From: an uncultured Alphaproteobacteria bacterium
GTDB taxonomy: Bacteria; Pseudomonadota; Alphaproteobacteria; Caulobacterales; Caulobacteraceae
Assembly (NCBI GenBank): GCA_903822175.1
Contig: CAIJOB010000002.1
Span: 1-64,000 of the forward strand
Direction of reading: 5' to 3'
DNA: 64,000 nt
Positions 47,208-55,662 of this stretch are shown here, in pieces. Position 1 is the first letter of the stretch, and every line of letters starts with the position of its first letter. Both the position numbers and the translations under genes were made by a program. A model generated the notes under the pieces. It made no database searches and was not told the origin of the DNA. It saw only the letters and a list, made by a program, of their open reading frames with translations.

Positions 47208-48071
47208 ATGAACGCCCAAGCTTTCGGCAAGACCCTCAAGGCCCTGCACACCGCGCAGCGCGACGACATCGGCGACCTGGTCACCCGCCGCCCGGCGTCC
47301 GGCCCGGGGCAGGACCCGTTCCTGTTTCTCAACCACCACGGCCCGCAGACCTACGGCCCCAACAACGCCGGCCTGCCGTTCGGGCCGCACCCGCATCGGG
47401 GCTTCGAGACCGTGACTTTCATCCTGGAGGGCGAACTCGCCCACCGCGACAGCGCCGGCCATGAGAGCATCATCAAGGCCGGCGGCGTGCAGTGGATGAC
47501 CGCCGGTTCGGGCCTGGTCCACGCCGAGGTCTCGCCGGAGGCCTTTCTGCGCGAAGGCGGGCCGCTGGAACTGCTGCAGCTATGGGTCAATCTGCCGAGC
47601 CATCTGAAGATGAGCCGGCCGCGCTACGTGGGCCTGCAGGCCGATAAGATCCCCGCCATCGCCGTTGATAAGGGCCAGGCGACGGTGCGCCTGATCTCCG
47701 GGACCTGGGGCGGCCACACCGGGCCGATCCCCTCGCTCACCGGCGTCTTCATGACCACCATCGAGCTCGCCGCCGGCGGCAGGGCCGGATTCGGTTCGCT
47801 GAGCGGGCGCAACGTCTTCCTCTATGTGATCTCCGGCGAGGTGAAGGTGAACGGCGAGACGGCGCCGGCCTGGACGCTCGCGGAATTCGATCTGGCCGGT
47901 GACCGGCTGGAGATCGAGGCGTCCAGCGAGGCCCGCGTGCTGTTCGGTCATGCCGAGCCGATCGGCGAGCCGGTCTTCGCCCACGGCCCCTTCGTGATGA
48001 ACACGCGCGAGGAAATCGTCGACGCTATCCGCGACTACAACGCCGGCCTCTTCGACAACGTCTCTGCCTGA
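47208..48071 (+). CDS. Pirin family protein
   Basis: This is a two-domain cupin of the pirin family. The N-terminal metal site is visible in PHPHRGFETVTFILEGELAHRD and the following GHESIIKAGGVQWMTAGSG. The start is uncertain: I use ATG 47208 (287 aa), with ATG 47199 or a GTG at 47118 as alternatives. Pirins bind Fe and some act as quercetin dioxygenases or regulators; which applies is unknown. It is divergent from the glycine-zipper gene and converges on the large minus-strand operon. Confidence 0.88.
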   Translation: MNAQAFGKTLKALHTAQRDDIGDLVTRRPASGPGQDPFLFLNHHGPQTYGPNNAGLPFGPHPHRGFETVTFILEGELAHRDSAGHESIIKAGGVQWMTAGSGLVHAEVSPEAFLREGGPLELLQLWVNLPSHLKMSRPRYVGLQADKIPAIAVDKGQATVRLISGTWGGHTGPIPSLTGVFMTTIELAAGGRAGFGSLSGRNVFLYVISGEVKVNGETAPAWTLAEFDLAGDRLEIEASSEARVLFGHAEPIGEPVFAHGPFVMNTREEIVDAIRDYNAGLFDNVSA

Positions 48072-48081
48072 GGCTTGGAGC

Positions 48082-49506
48082 CTAGCCTTCCGGGGCGACG
48101 CCCAGCACCGACATGGCCTCCGCCCGCAACTGATTGCGTTCGATCTTGCCCATGGCGTTGCGCGGGATCTCCGCGATCCAGGCGAAACGCAGTGGCGGGA
48201 GCGCGCCACCGTAGCCGTTGAGGTGCTCGACCAGGCGTGCGCGGTCGAAACCCTCGCCCTGCACCACCGCCAGCCAGCACTGGTCGAGGCCGCCTTCGCC
48301 GGGCGCCGCGAAGGCCGCGGCGTCGACGACGCCGGCGCAGGCGAGCGCCGCCTCTTCCACCACCGCCGGCATCACCTTGCGCCCGCCGATGTCGTTCATC
48401 CGGTCGTCGGCGCGCCCTTCGAGGACCAGCAGGCCGTCCGGCATCAGCCGTCCGATGTCACCGGGGAAGAAGCCGCCGTCACGGAAGGCTATAGCGCTGG
48501 CCTTCGCGTCGTCGACATAGCCCTGCGCCGCGCGGGGGCAGATGATCCGCACGTCTCCGATCTCGCCAGGCGCGACCGGCGCGCCATCGGAATCCAGGAT
48601 ATCCACCCGCACGTCCGGGCCGGGATAGCCGGTGGCGCCCGGTATCGTGTCGAGCAGGGCGGCATCCGCGTGCGCCATGGCGCTGCACTCGGTCGAGCCG
48701 TAGACGATCCGCAGGTCGGGGGTCAGCCGCAAACGCGTCTCTTGCGCCAGCGCCTTGGGCAGGATGGCTCCGCCGACGATCAGCCGCAGGTCTGGCTGGG
48801 GCCGGAAGCCGGTCGGAAGCTGACGCAAAAGGGTCCGCAGATGGCTCGGCGTGAAGATGATCAGGCTCGGCCGCAGCCGCTCAAGGGCCTCCGGAAGCTG
48901 GTCGCCTGCCTGTCCGACGACCGCCGTCGCGCCCATCGCCCAGGCGCCCAGCACCAGGAGCAGACCCGCCATCGAATCCAGGCCGGTTAGCGGCATCCAG
49001 CGCCCGAGTTTGCCGGCGTAGAGCGTGATCGCCGCATTGCGGAGGTTGGCGTCCAGCATCCGCCAGCTAAGACCCACGCGCCGCGGCTCCTGCGTGGTGC
49101 CCGATGACAGCAGCACGCGGCCGATAGCGTCCGGCGAGACCTCCGGCGAGACGACCAGCCGGGGCTCCGCCGCCAGGGTCGCGGCGAACCACGCGCGGCC
49201 AAGGTGAACCTGCGGCCCATAGCCAGCCTCCGCCGTCAGCCAGAGGTCTGCCTTGGGGTCGCGGTCCGGGGCCGAGGCGACTCGCAGGCGCCCCAGCGCG
49301 GCCAAAAGCAACAGCTCCTCGTAGGCGTCCTGCGTCTGGATCGCCACGACGCCCGAGGCCGGCGATATGCCCAGCTCGCGCAGGCCGCCGGCCACCCGGT
49401 CCACGTCGGCGTCCAGCTCCGCATAGGTGAAGGTCCGCGTGAGCGCGATGACCGCCGCGCTGCGCGGCTGCATGCGGGCCCGAAAGCGCAGGTCGTCGTC
49501 GAACAT
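48082..49506 (-). CDS. ANL superfamily adenylate-forming ligase with atypical P-loop
   Basis: I start at ATG 49506, giving 474 aa; the open upstream frame runs antisense to the next gene. ANL motifs are present: the P-loop reads SSGTTQEPRRVG near residue 135, where the usual lysine is replaced by arginine. YGSTE, GFFPGDIGRL and PRNAMGKIER with the catalytic lysine near the end are intact. It likely activates a carboxylic acid as its adenylate and perhaps to the CoA thioester. No carrier-protein domain is attached. It is last in the minus-strand operon, 5 bp after the aminotransferase. Confidence 0.85.
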   Translation of the reverse strand: MFDDDLRFRARMQPRSAAVIALTRTFTYAELDADVDRVAGGLRELGISPASGVVAIQTQDAYEELLLLAALGRLRVASAPDRDPKADLWLTAEAGYGPQVHLGRAWFAATLAAEPRLVVSPEVSPDAIGRVLLSSGTTQEPRRVGLSWRMLDANLRNAAITLYAGKLGRWMPLTGLDSMAGLLLVLGAWAMGATAVVGQAGDQLPEALERLRPSLIIFTPSHLRTLLRQLPTGFRPQPDLRLIVGGAILPKALAQETRLRLTPDLRIVYGSTECSAMAHADAALLDTIPGATGYPGPDVRVDILDSDGAPVAPGEIGDVRIICPRAAQGYVDDAKASAIAFRDGGFFPGDIGRLMPDGLLVLEGRADDRMNDIGGRKVMPAVVEEAALACAGVVDAAAFAAPGEGGLDQCWLAVVQGEGFDRARLVEHLNGYGGALPPLRFAWIAEIPRNAMGKIERNQLRAEAMSVLGVAPEG

Positions 49507-49511
49507 CGCTT

Positions 49512-50618
49512 TCAGCTCCCGCCGCGCAGGGCCGCGGAGATCGCGGCGAGGCCGGCCTCCAGGTCCTGCGCCGTCGGCCAACCATAGCCGACCCGGAAAT
49601 AGCGGTCCGACTGCTCGAACCAGTGCCCGGGGCCGACATAGGCGCCGTGGTCCTCCAGCAGGCGGCGATAGAAGCCCTCCGTCCCGCCGGCCGGCTCGGC
49701 GGTCATGCGCGGGAAGCAGACCACGCCGCCGCTGGGTTTCACCCACTCCAGACGATCCTCGCCGTCGATCCAGGCGCTGACCATCGCCAGGCGCCGGCGC
49801 ATCTCCACGAGGCGCGGCGCCAGGATCGACCTGCGCTGCCCCATCACCTGCTCGGCGACCCACTCGTCCATGACGCTGCCGCAGATGCTGATCTGCTCGC
49901 TGGCGGCGAGGAAGATCTCCTGCAGCGCCTTATCCCTGGTGATCAGCCAGCCGATGCGGATGCCGGGCACGCCATAGGCCTTGGACAGCGATGATACGCT
50001 GATCACATGCTCGCCCAGCGACGCCGCCGGCGGCAGCGGCCCCTGGAACGACAGGTCGCGGTAGGTCTCGTCCACCAGTAGCCGGCAGCCGTGCTTGCCC
50101 GCCAGGTCGGCAAGGCCGCGCAATTCCACCTCGCTGAGCATCACCCCGGTCGGATTGTGCGGACAGGTGACGCTGATCAGCTTCGTCGCCGGGGTCAGCG
50201 CCTTGACCACCCGGTCCAGGTCGATCCGGAAGCCTTCCTCGAAGGCCAGGTCGATGTGCGTGGTCTTGCAGCCGATGGCCCGCGGGGTCTCCAGATTGGT
50301 CGCGTAGTTGGGCCGGATCACCACCAGATGGTCCGATGGCCCCAGCAGGGAGGTGGCGATGATGAACAGCGCGCCGGCAGCGCCTGTGGTCACCAGCACA
50401 TCGTCTGCGGAAAGCCCCTGCCCGTCCGCCGCGATCAGCTCGCGCAGCCGCTGGCGGCCGCGGTGTTCGCCATAGAGCAGCGGCATGTCGGGAATGGTCA
50501 GGCCAAGGTCGGACAGCGACTGATCGGCCACCGAGCTTTCCGACAGGTTGTAGCGAATACGCGCGTAGCCGTACTCCTCCGGGCTCTCCACCTCGATCGG
50601 CATTCGGACATAGCGCAA
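49512..50618 (-). CDS. Class I/II PLP-dependent aminotransferase
   Basis: The start is TTG 50618, placed behind AGGAGA; an ATG at 50603 would lose five residues. The 368-residue protein is a fold-type I PLP enzyme with the CPHNPTGV motif, VDETYRDL holding the aspartate that contacts the PLP ring, and SLSKAYGVPGIRIGW with the PLP lysine near residue 212. The C-terminal arginine for the substrate carboxylate lies in RYFRVGYG. It sits between an enoyl-CoA hydratase and an ANL ligase gene with 5-12 bp gaps, so it may transaminate an intermediate of the same pathway. Confidence 0.9.
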   Translation of the reverse strand: MRYVRMPIEVESPEEYGYARIRYNLSESSVADQSLSDLGLTIPDMPLLYGEHRGRQRLRELIAADGQGLSADDVLVTTGAAGALFIIATSLLGPSDHLVVIRPNYATNLETPRAIGCKTTHIDLAFEEGFRIDLDRVVKALTPATKLISVTCPHNPTGVMLSEVELRGLADLAGKHGCRLLVDETYRDLSFQGPLPPAASLGEHVISVSSLSKAYGVPGIRIGWLITRDKALQEIFLAASEQISICGSVMDEWVAEQVMGQRRSILAPRLVEMRRRLAMVSAWIDGEDRLEWVKPSGGVVCFPRMTAEPAGGTEGFYRRLLEDHGAYVGPGHWFEQSDRYFRVGYGWPTAQDLEAGLAAISAALRGGS

Positions 50619-50630
50619 ACCTGGGATCTC

Positions 50631-51383
50631 CTAGCTTCGGGTGAAAACGGGATCTTTGCGTTCGCGGAAGGCGGCGACCGCGGCGTGATGGTCGTTGGAC
50701 TTGCGCAGCACCTTGAGCTCCGGCGCAGCGATCTCGCCCCAGTCTTCCGGCGACAGGTCGAGCGCGCGATTCGATGTGCGCTTGGTCGCCTCGACCGACA
50801 AGGGCGCGCGGCTGGCGATCCGTTCGGCCAATGCGATGGCCGCGCCTCGCAGGTCTTCCGGCGCATGCAGGCCGGTCACCAGGCCGTAGCGCTCAGCGGT
50901 CTCGGCGTCATGCGGCAGGCCGGTCAGCAGCATGGCCTTGGCGCGGGAGACCCCGATCAGCCGCGGCAGACGATAGGTCGAGGCCATCAGCCCGACATTG
51001 ACACCGGCGCAGACGAACTTCGCCTCGGTCGAGGCCAGCCGGATGTCGCAGCAGCAGGCCAGCTCGAACCCGCCGCCGACGCACCAGCCGTTGACCGCCG
51101 CCACCACCGGCACCCGCGTCGCCTCCAACCGGTCCAGCAGCCGTCCGAACCCCGCCAGGTCCTCGCCGCCCGGCCCGACGTTCTTCAGGTCGTCACCGGC
51201 GCAGAAGGCGCGGCCCTTCCCGGTGACAATCAGGCAGCGGAGCGCATCGTTCTGCTCCACCTGGTCGAGCGCTTCCATGAAGGTCTGGCGCATCTCGACG
51301 CCCAGCGGGTTCATAGGCGGATTGTCGATCTCCAGCAGAACGACGGCGTCGCTGACCGGATGGACGTGGACCGCGCCGCTCAT
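50631..51383 (-). CDS. Enoyl-CoA hydratase/isomerase family protein
   Basis: The 250-residue crotonase-fold protein shows GKGRAFCAGDDLKNVGPGG as its first oxyanion block and NGWCVGGGFELACCCDIRLA as its second. The glutamate position of hydratases lies in FVCAGVNVGLMASTYRLPRL and does not show a canonical Glu, so the reaction may differ from hydration. The ATG overlaps the CaiB stop by 4 bp. It is a distinct paralogue of the gene at 31431. Confidence 0.87.
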   Translation of the reverse strand: MSGAVHVHPVSDAVVLLEIDNPPMNPLGVEMRQTFMEALDQVEQNDALRCLIVTGKGRAFCAGDDLKNVGPGGEDLAGFGRLLDRLEATRVPVVAAVNGWCVGGGFELACCCDIRLASTEAKFVCAGVNVGLMASTYRLPRLIGVSRAKAMLLTGLPHDAETAERYGLVTGLHAPEDLRGAAIALAERIASRAPLSVEATKRTSNRALDLSPEDWGEIAAPELKVLRKSNDHHAAVAAFRERKDPVFTRS

Positions 51384-52567
51384 GCTGTAGCCTCGCTCTT
51401 ACGTCCGACAGCCGCCGCGCCCTGGGCGACGAGGGCGTCGATATCGGTTGCCGAAAAGCCCGCCTCGGCCAGCACCTCGCGGGTGTGTTCTCCGACTTCA
51501 GCGGGACCGCGGAGGAGTTCAACCGGCGTGTCGTGCAGCTTGATCGGCGTGCGCACGAACCGGCGGCCGGCCACCTCCGCCAGCAGGCCCCGCGCCTTGA
51601 TCTGTGGGTCGTCCCACGCCTGGGCGATGTCGTTCAGCGGGCCAGCGGGCACGCCCTTGGCCTCCAGCTTCAGGACCCAGCCGGCGCTGGTGTCGCCAGC
51701 CAGGATCGCCTCGATCCGCGCCTGCAGGGCGTCGCGGTTCTGCATCCGGCCGCCGGGCGTATCGAAGCCGGCCTCTTCGGCCAGCGCCGGATCGCCGAGC
51801 GCCTCGCAGAACCGCTTCCAGAGGCGCTGCGAATTGACGCCGACCACCATGTGACCGTCCGCGGTCTTCAGCGCTTCATAGGGCGCCGCCAGCCTGTGCC
51901 GCGTGCCGGTGCGGGACGGCAGTTCGCCACTGGTGAGGAACCGCCCCGTCTCCCAGATCGTCGCGGCCATCGCGGATTCGAACAGCGAGCTCTCCACCCG
52001 CTGGCCCTTGCCCGTGGTCTGGCGGCTCTGCAAGGCCGCCAGCACGCCGATCGCCCCGAACAGCCCGGCGTTCAGGTCGCTGATCGGTACGGCGGTGGAG
52101 CACGGGACTTCGCTTCCCTGCTCGCCGATGAAACTCATCAGCCCGCTCATCGCCTGAGTGACCAGGTCGAAGCCGCCGCGCTCGGCGTAGGGCCCGTCGC
52201 CTCCGAAGCCGGAGATCGAGCAGTAGACCAACCGCGGATTGATCTTCGACAGGTCCGTGTAACCCAGGCCCATGCGGTCCAGCGATCCGGGCCGGTAGTT
52301 CTCCACGAAGACGTCGGCGGTGGCCGCGAGTCTCCGCACCACATCCGCGCCGCCCTGGGTGCTGAGGTCGAGGAAGATGGCGCGCTTGTTGCGGTTGACG
52401 AAATCATAGGCGCGGAAGCCACCGCCGCGCAGGCCGCGCGTCGACTCGCCGGCTGGCGGCTCGATCTTGATCACGTCGGCGCCCAGGTCGGCCAGCACCA
52501 GCGAGCAATAGGCGCCGGCGATGACGTGAGTGCAGTCCAGCACCTTCAGGCCTGACAGAGCCGCCAT
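51380..52567 (-). CDS. CaiB/BaiF family CoA-transferase (class III)
   Basis: This 395-residue protein has the class III CoA-transferase hallmarks: LKVLDCTHVIAGAYCSLVLA, LGADVIKIEPP, NRNKRAIFLDLSTQGG, and the RGGFDLVTQAMSGLM region with the catalytic aspartate near residue 145. It likely moves CoA onto the pathway substrate acid. It is 47 bp downstream of the flavoprotein and overlaps the enoyl-CoA hydratase by 4 bp. It differs clearly from the member at 19338. Confidence 0.92.
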   Translation of the reverse strand: MAALSGLKVLDCTHVIAGAYCSLVLADLGADVIKIEPPAGESTRGLRGGGFRAYDFVNRNKRAIFLDLSTQGGADVVRRLAATADVFVENYRPGSLDRMGLGYTDLSKINPRLVYCSISGFGGDGPYAERGGFDLVTQAMSGLMSFIGEQGSEVPCSTAVPISDLNAGLFGAIGVLAALQSRQTTGKGQRVESSLFESAMAATIWETGRFLTSGELPSRTGTRHRLAAPYEALKTADGHMVVGVNSQRLWKRFCEALGDPALAEEAGFDTPGGRMQNRDALQARIEAILAGDTSAGWVLKLEAKGVPAGPLNDIAQAWDDPQIKARGLLAEVAGRRFVRTPIKLHDTPVELLRGPAEVGEHTREVLAEAGFSATDIDALVAQGAAAVGRKSEATA

Positions 52568-52614
52568 GGAGTCCCCTCGTTTCCAAGGACGATAGAGGGC
52601 CGCGGCTCGCCGGC

Positions 52615-54273
52615 CTAGGCGCCTGTCACGGCTTGGGCCAGGAAGGCATGGATCTGCGCCACCACCGCGGCGCCCTCACCCACCGCGGCGGCCACCCGCT
52701 TGGTCGAGCCGGCACGGACGTCGCCAATGGCGAAGACACCGGGCATGGCCGTCTGCAGCGGCAGCCGGGCGTCGGCGTCGGTGGTCACGAACCCCTTGGC
52801 GTCAGTTTCCACGCAGCCCTGCAGCCAGCCGGCATTGGGGTCCGCGCCGATGAACAGGAAGAGGTGGCGCAGCGGCCGATGTACCTCCACCCCGGTCTCA
52901 TGGTTGTGGCAGGTCGCCGCCGTGAGGCCGCCGCTACGGTCGCCCTCAAGGGCGATGATCTCGGTATGGGTGTGCAGCTCGACGTTGGGTAGGGCCGCGA
53001 TCCGCTCGATCAGATAGCGCGACATCGTCGCCTCGAGGCCGGGCCCACGGACGATCAGATGCAGGCGCCCCACCTTCGGCGCCAGGAAAGCCACCGCCTG
53101 GCCCGCGGAATTGCCGCCGCCCACCAGGGCCACGTCCTCGCCCTCGCAGAGCTTGGCCTCCACCGCCGAGGCCCAGTAGGAGACCCCAGCGCCTTCCAGG
53201 TCGTCGATGTTGGCGATCCCCGGCCGGCGATAGCGGGCGCCCGACGCGATCACCACGGTCTTCGCCTGCACCGTGGTCCCGTCGCTCAGGTCCAGGCGCA
53301 GCGGGTCGCCGGTCCTCCAGGGCGCGTCGCAGTTGAGCCGCACCACCTCGATGGGGACGGCGATCTCGGCGCCGAACTTCTGCGCCTGGTTCCACGCCCG
53401 GCCCGCCAACGCCTGGCCGGAGATGCCGGTCGGAAAGCCGAGATAGTTCTCGATCCGCGCCGAAGCGCCGGCCTGGCCGCCGGTGGCCCGCTGGTCGAGC
53501 GCCAGCACCGACAGCCCTTCGGACGCCGCATAGACCGCCGTCGCCAGTCCCGCGGGCCCGGCCCCGACGATGACCACGTCGTAGAGCTTGTTCGGATCCA
53601 GCGGCAGGAGGATGCCCAGGCAGTTGGCGGCTTCGGCGTTGGTCGGCCGGCGCAGCACCGTGCCGTTGGGACAGATCATCAGCGGCAGCTCGTCGGCCGC
53701 GACGCCGAGGCGCTCGACGATCGCGTGGCCCTCGCCGTCACCGAGCGCGTCCAGCCGGCTGTGCGGATAGGCGTTGCGAGACAGGAAGCCCTCCAGCCGC
53801 ACCACGTCCGGATGGCCCGCCGCCCCGACCAGGATCGAGCCGCTGACACCCGCTTCCAGCAGGCCCATGCGCCGCAGGATGAGCGCGCGCATGACGATCT
53901 CGCCTAGCTCCGCCGCGCCGATCAGCAAGGCCCTCAGGTGCGGCGCGTCGAACGGCAGGGCGGTTGCACCCTGCGGACCCGCGCGGGCGGCGGCGATGGT
54001 GCCGCGTCCTCCGAGCTGGCTCACCTCGCCGGTGAAATGGCCGGGGCCGGCGACGAAGACACCCTCGCTGTGGTCCAGGCCATCGTGGCGGGTGACCTCG
54101 ATCGTTCCGTCCAGCAGCAGCCAGGCGGGCACGCCGCGCTCGCCGACTTCGTAGATTTGCTCTCCGGCGGTGAAGACCCGGGCCTCGCCGCTGGCGAAGC
54201 GCCTGGCCGTCTCGACCTGCGCCGCGTCGAGAACCGGGAACATCTGGGCGCGGCGGGTTTCCATCAAACTCAT
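52615..54273 (-). CDS. Thioredoxin reductase-like flavoprotein with N-terminal cyclic-nucleotide-binding domain
   Basis: The 552-residue protein has an N-terminal cNMP-binding-type beta-roll (residues about 15-140), a connecting domain, and a C-terminal FAD/NAD(P)H pyridine-nucleotide reductase with VIVGAGPAGLATAVYAA near residue 234. The CxxC redox site of thioredoxin reductase is replaced by YWAS near residue 365, and VALVGGGNSAGQA follows for NAD(P)H. It therefore cannot reduce thioredoxin in the usual way. FAIGDVRAGSTKRVA near the C-terminus contacts FAD. Similar fusions are known but their substrate is not established to my knowledge. Confidence 0.87.
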   Translation of the reverse strand: MSLMETRRAQMFPVLDAAQVETARRFASGEARVFTAGEQIYEVGERGVPAWLLLDGTIEVTRHDGLDHSEGVFVAGPGHFTGEVSQLGGRGTIAAARAGPQGATALPFDAPHLRALLIGAAELGEIVMRALILRRMGLLEAGVSGSILVGAAGHPDVVRLEGFLSRNAYPHSRLDALGDGEGHAIVERLGVAADELPLMICPNGTVLRRPTNAEAANCLGILLPLDPNKLYDVVIVGAGPAGLATAVYAASEGLSVLALDQRATGGQAGASARIENYLGFPTGISGQALAGRAWNQAQKFGAEIAVPIEVVRLNCDAPWRTGDPLRLDLSDGTTVQAKTVVIASGARYRRPGIANIDDLEGAGVSYWASAVEAKLCEGEDVALVGGGNSAGQAVAFLAPKVGRLHLIVRGPGLEATMSRYLIERIAALPNVELHTHTEIIALEGDRSGGLTAATCHNHETGVEVHRPLRHLFLFIGADPNAGWLQGCVETDAKGFVTTDADARLPLQTAMPGVFAIGDVRAGSTKRVAAAVGEGAAVVAQIHAFLAQAVTGA

Positions 54274-54286
54274 CGCCGCGTCCCTC

Positions 54287-54862
54287 TCAACTCGCCAGCA
54301 CGGTGGCTCTGGCCAGCGAAACCCGAGTCAGGTCGCGCCGGCGCGCGAAGGCGACCCGCGCCGTCTCGGCCGGATTGCGGCTCTTCTGCCATTCGTTGAG
54401 GTCGCGGTAGCCGGTCATCAGCAGCAGCCGCCGCGCGCCCTCCATCATGTCGTCCTTCGTGGGACGGGCCGCGAACAGGCCGAAGATCTTGGTTTCGAAG
54501 TGGCCCTCGAAGTCCGGCCAGGCCTCGCCCGACAGCTTCACGAACTCGTCGAAGCCACTGGCGTCGATCGTGAACCAGTTGTGGACATAGATCCCCATGG
54601 CCGCCGGCTTCGCGCCGTCCGCGGGCCGGATGGTCGGCGTCAAGCTGTGCCGCTCGGCGGAGACCACGCCCGGCGCCCGCATTACCGCTTCCACCGGTGC
54701 CTTGGCGTCGGTCAGCACCAGCAACTGATTGGAGGCGAAGCCCAGCAGCGGCGCGAACACCGCGACGGCCTGGGGTCCGAGCGCTGCGCGAACGTGCTCC
54801 GCCACCGCCTTCTGGGTGGCGCGGTCGCGGTTCAGGCGGAGCTCGAAATAGTTATATTCCAT
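54287..54862 (-). CDS. NIPSNAP-like protein, function unknown
   Basis: The ATG at 54862 gives 191 aa without signal peptide. The sequence has two similar halves with the alternating strand and helix pattern of dimeric alpha/beta barrels; MEYNYFELRLNRDRATQKAV opens the first and YVHNWFTIDASGFDEFVKL the second. This resembles NIPSNAP-type proteins. The family is poorly characterised. It lies 10 bp after the SDR gene and 13 bp before the flavoprotein gene within the operon. Confidence 0.65.
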   Translation of the reverse strand: MEYNYFELRLNRDRATQKAVAEHVRAALGPQAVAVFAPLLGFASNQLLVLTDAKAPVEAVMRAPGVVSAERHSLTPTIRPADGAKPAAMGIYVHNWFTIDASGFDEFVKLSGEAWPDFEGHFETKIFGLFAARPTKDDMMEGARRLLLMTGYRDLNEWQKSRNPAETARVAFARRRDLTRVSLARATVLAS

Positions 54863-54872
54863 GGCTTTGAGC

Positions 54873-55643
54873 CTAGAAGTTCGCCCGCTGATTGATCGTG
54901 CCGTCAACGATCATGTTGATGCCGGTGGTGAAGGCCGACCGCGGGCTGGCCAGGAACACCGTCGCCGCGGCGATCTCCTCCGGCGTCGCCATGCGGTGCA
55001 TCGGGTTGTGCTGGATCATCCGCTCAAAGAAGGCCGGATTGTTGGCCTTCGCATTGCCCCAGACGCCGCCCTCGAAGAACACCGTACCGGGCGAGATCAC
55101 ATTGCAGCGGACTTTGCGCGCCGCGTTCTGCCGCGCGACGCCCTTGGCGAAGTGGATCAGGGCCGCCTTGGTGGCGCCATAGGCCGAGGGCGCGTCGGCG
55201 GTCACAGCCGAGACCGAGGAGATGATCAGGAAGGCCGCGTCGCCATGTCGGTCCGCCGCCGCGGTCAGCAGCGGCTCGGCCGCTGCCCAGGTCCTGACCG
55301 CGCCCAGCATGTCGATCTCGAACATCTGCAGCCAGTCCATCTCGCTGTTGCCCTGCTTGAGCGCGCTGGCGTTGGAGACCAGCACGTCGAGGCCGCCCAG
55401 GGTCTCGGCGGCGTCGCGCACGAAGCCCTGCAGGGCGACGCCGTCGGCGATGTCCACCACCTCGCCCCAGGCCTTGACGTCCTTGGCCTCGAGGGCCGCC
55501 ACCGTCTCGGCGACCTGGCCGGCGTCGCGGGCGCAGATCGCGACATTGGCGCCTTCGTCGGCAAAGCACTCGGCGATGGCCCGGCCGATGCCGCGCGTGC
55601 CGCCCGTGACCACCGCCGTCTTGCCCTTCAGTTGCAGGTCCAT
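54873..55643 (-). CDS. SDR family oxidoreductase
   Basis: This 256-residue short-chain dehydrogenase has the cofactor motif TGGTRGIGRAIAECFADEG near the N-terminus, NAS (here VSNASALK), the catalytic Ser in IISSVSAV, and YGATKAALI with the Tyr and Lys of the active site. The proline-rich pattern after the active site fits the classical SDR. It would interconvert a hydroxyl and keto group on a pathway intermediate. It is 19 bp downstream of the acyl-CoA synthetase. Confidence 0.93.
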   Translation of the reverse strand: MDLQLKGKTAVVTGGTRGIGRAIAECFADEGANVAICARDAGQVAETVAALEAKDVKAWGEVVDIADGVALQGFVRDAAETLGGLDVLVSNASALKQGNSEMDWLQMFEIDMLGAVRTWAAAEPLLTAAADRHGDAAFLIISSVSAVTADAPSAYGATKAALIHFAKGVARQNAARKVRCNVISPGTVFFEGGVWGNAKANNPAFFERMIQHNPMHRMATPEEIAAATVFLASPRSAFTTGINMIVDGTINQRANF

Positions 55644-55662
55644 CTCGTCTCGTCCCTCGTCT

